Part shown: positions 4,470 to 5,760 of the stretch, in pieces
How the letters are laid out: every line of letters starts with the position of its first letter
Position numbering within the stretch: position 1 is the stretch's first letter
NCBI GenBank assembly: GCA_964480425.1
Contig: CAYZPY010000153.1
Location: forward strand, 1 to 5,760
Source of the DNA: CAYYMD01 sp964480425
GTDB lineage: Bacteria > Planctomycetota > Phycisphaerae > SM23-33
Direction of reading: 5' to 3'
DNA length: 5,760 nt
The notes under the pieces: generated by a model
What the model was told of the DNA's origin: nothing
Database searches by the model: none
The model's input: only the letters and a program-made list of their open reading frames with translations
Position numbers and translations under genes: made by a program

Positions 4470-5760
4470 TCAGGCCGGGCGGGCGATTTTACGTTCTTTT
4501 GTTTACCTTTCGGTTTCTTTTCGACGGAGATGTGGTCGACCATGATGCGGCAGAGGTTATCCTGGAATTCCTTTGCCTTCCACGCCTTACCGGCTCGCAC
4601 GCCGTTGACCATGATGGAGAAAGCCACCGCCGGCGCGCCGTCGCCGTCGAGCACGTATCCGCTCAGGCACGATGCGCCGTAAACGTATCCGGTCTTTCCC
4701 AGCACGCGCCCGCGGTACGGCTCCAGTGTCAGGCGGTCGCCCATCGTCCCGTCGGTCCCGCTTATCGCCAGCGAATCCAGAAATACGCGGGCGTCCTTGC
4801 GCCGCGCAAGCGCAGCCAGCACTTTTACCATCGCCTCGGGGGTTACGCGGTTCCTGCGAGACAGCCCGCTGCCGTCTCGAATCGTGAACGATTTTACGTC
4901 CAGGCCGTATTCCTTCACCAGCGTCCGCGCCATTATCTTCGCGCTTCGGTCCCAGGTCCCGTCGCCCGCGCGGAGCATGAGACACTCGGCGGCGAGGTTC
5001 AGACTGCGCTTGTTGGCCCGTTTGATAACGAGGTCTATCGGCGTAGCGGTCTCACAGACAATTACGGGCCCGCCGGGCCGAGCGTCGGCGTTTTTTTCGT
5101 CCGGTGCGAACTTCACGCCCGCCCGAACAAGTCGATCGGCCAGCACACGCCCCAGCAGCATTGGCGGGTCGTCGACGGCCACGCTGTACGGATCGGGCGT
5201 GGTCCGGCTGACCGTGCCGGTGAGCGTCACCACCGCATCGTCGCGCGCGAAGCGAATGCTCCACACGTGTTTGTCGCCCTTCCGCACGCGGTTAATCACC
5301 TCGATGTATCTGCTTTGCGGGCGGATAATCGGCGTGACCTCCTCCCCGGCGACCTCGAACGCCACGTCGATGCAGTTGTCGTGGAAATTCACGGCGGCCA
5401 CGGGCGCTGCGTACCACCGCCGGTATTGATTTTCGGGCCAGTCCGGGTGGCGATATCCGTCGCTGTCTTTTGCTGCGGGAATCACCGAGATTCTGCTGAT
5501 GCCCACCCCGCCGAGGCGCTTTTTGACCCGGCGGGCCCAGCGGTCCAGTTCGTCGTAAATGCCGCGGTCGTTCTGCTTGGCCAGGATCGGGTCGCCCAGC
5601 GTGGGATCGTAATCGCCCATCACGCTCAGCACGTTGCCGTTAAGTTTGACCTTCGTGACGAATTCGAACTCCGCGCCCAACTTCGCCAGGGCGAAGGCGG
5701 AGGTGAGTATCTTCTGGTTACTGGCGGGCGTGAACAGCCGCTCCTTGCGCACGGCGACCA
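4466..5760 (-). CDS. dacB: D-alanyl-D-alanine carboxypeptidase/endopeptidase, PBP4 (DacB) family S13 (5' end missing)
   Basis: The frame runs off the right edge. The GTG at 5752 lies only 10 residues before the active-site serine, where the family normally has a signal peptide and about 60 residues, so the true start is outside. Counting from that GTG, the three penicillin-binding motifs are in order: SNQK at 11-14 in PASNQK (nucleophile Ser11), SLN at 250-252 and KTG at 353-355. The spacing is close to that of E. coli PBP4, including the long insertion between the first two motifs, and YAAPVAAVNFHDN (114-126) and RDGSGLSRRN (292-301) are typical of the family. The enzyme would trim or cleave peptidoglycan cross-links in the periplasm. 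The C-terminal 18 residues form a basic Lys/Pro-rich tail beyond the fold. Its last codons carry the promoter of the next gene. Confidence 0.92.
   Translation of the reverse strand, partial: VAVRKERLFTPASNQKILTSAFALAKLGAEFEFVTKVKLNGNVLSVMGDYDPTLGDPILAKQNDRGIYDELDRWARRVKKRLGGVGISRISVIPAAKDSDGYRHPDWPENQYRRWYAAPVAAVNFHDNCIDVAFEVAGEEVTPIIRPQSRYIEVINRVRKGDKHVWSIRFARDDAVVTLTGTVSRTTPDPYSVAVDDPPMLLGRVLADRLVRAGVKFAPDEKNADARPGGPVIVCETATPIDLVIKRANKRSLNLAAECLMLRAGDGTWDRSAKIMARTLVKEYGLDVKSFTIRDGSGLSRRNRVTPEAMVKVLAALARRKDARVFLDSLAISGTDGTMGDRLTLEPYRGRVLGKTGYVYGASCLSGYVLDGDGAPAVAFSIMVNGVRAGKAWKAKEFQDNLCRIMVDHISVEKKPKGKQKNVKSPARPD

Noticed and set aside
5750..5752. GTG as the start codon of the dacB-like gene
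   Set aside because: It lies only 10 residues before the catalytic serine, leaving no room for the signal peptide and N-terminal strands; the frame continues open to the window edge.

Overview
The window is GC-rich bacterial DNA with no RNA genes, CRISPR arrays, insertion sequences or phage genes. Five protein genes are visible, two of them cut by the window edges. Four are envelope genes or look like it (O-antigen-ligase-like membrane protein, two lipoproteins, a class C penicillin-binding protein); the fifth is a glutamine amidotransferase of folate/tryptophan synthesis. The character of the ligase-TPR protein and the PBP4-type protein, plus an intergenic CAGAGGACACAGAGAG-type motif, suggest an environmental Gram-negative lineage such as Planctomycetota. 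That placement is inference from recall, not from a search.

Layout: the plus strand carries the 3' part of an O-antigen-ligase/TPR gene (2-1216). It converges on a block of minus-strand genes, and a perfect 11-bp GC hairpin (1228-1253) lies in the 47-bp convergence gap. In transcription order, the minus-strand block is: the 3' part of a dacB-like gene (4466-5760, running off the right edge); a trpG/pabA-type gene (3856-4428); a 248-bp intergenic region with a possible promoter, a C9 run and a noncoding-type repeat; a His/Gly-loop CsgG-fold lipoprotein (2516-3607); a 202-bp intergenic region; and its tandem paralogue (1264-2313).

The two lipoproteins clearly arose by duplication. They align almost without gaps, share exact 19-20 base stretches, and differ mainly by a 15-residue His/Gly insertion in the upstream copy. 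They combine a CsgG/TolB-N-like N-terminal half with a C-terminal domain I do not recognise. Each has its own strong Shine-Dalgarno site. The second copy also has its own promoter candidate, an A/T-rich upstream tract and three copies of an 8-bp motif, so the two may be regulated separately.

The trpG/pabA gene appears to be driven by a near-consensus sigma-70-type promoter (TTGATA-N17-TATCAT) that overlaps the dacB stop codon. The -10 box lies only 12 bases from the ATG and there is no Shine-Dalgarno site, which predicts a nearly leaderless mRNA. No complete new defence or mobile system is visible. The most notable items are the duplicated lipoprotein pair with its novel-looking C-terminal domain and His loop, and the compact trpG/pabA promoter.
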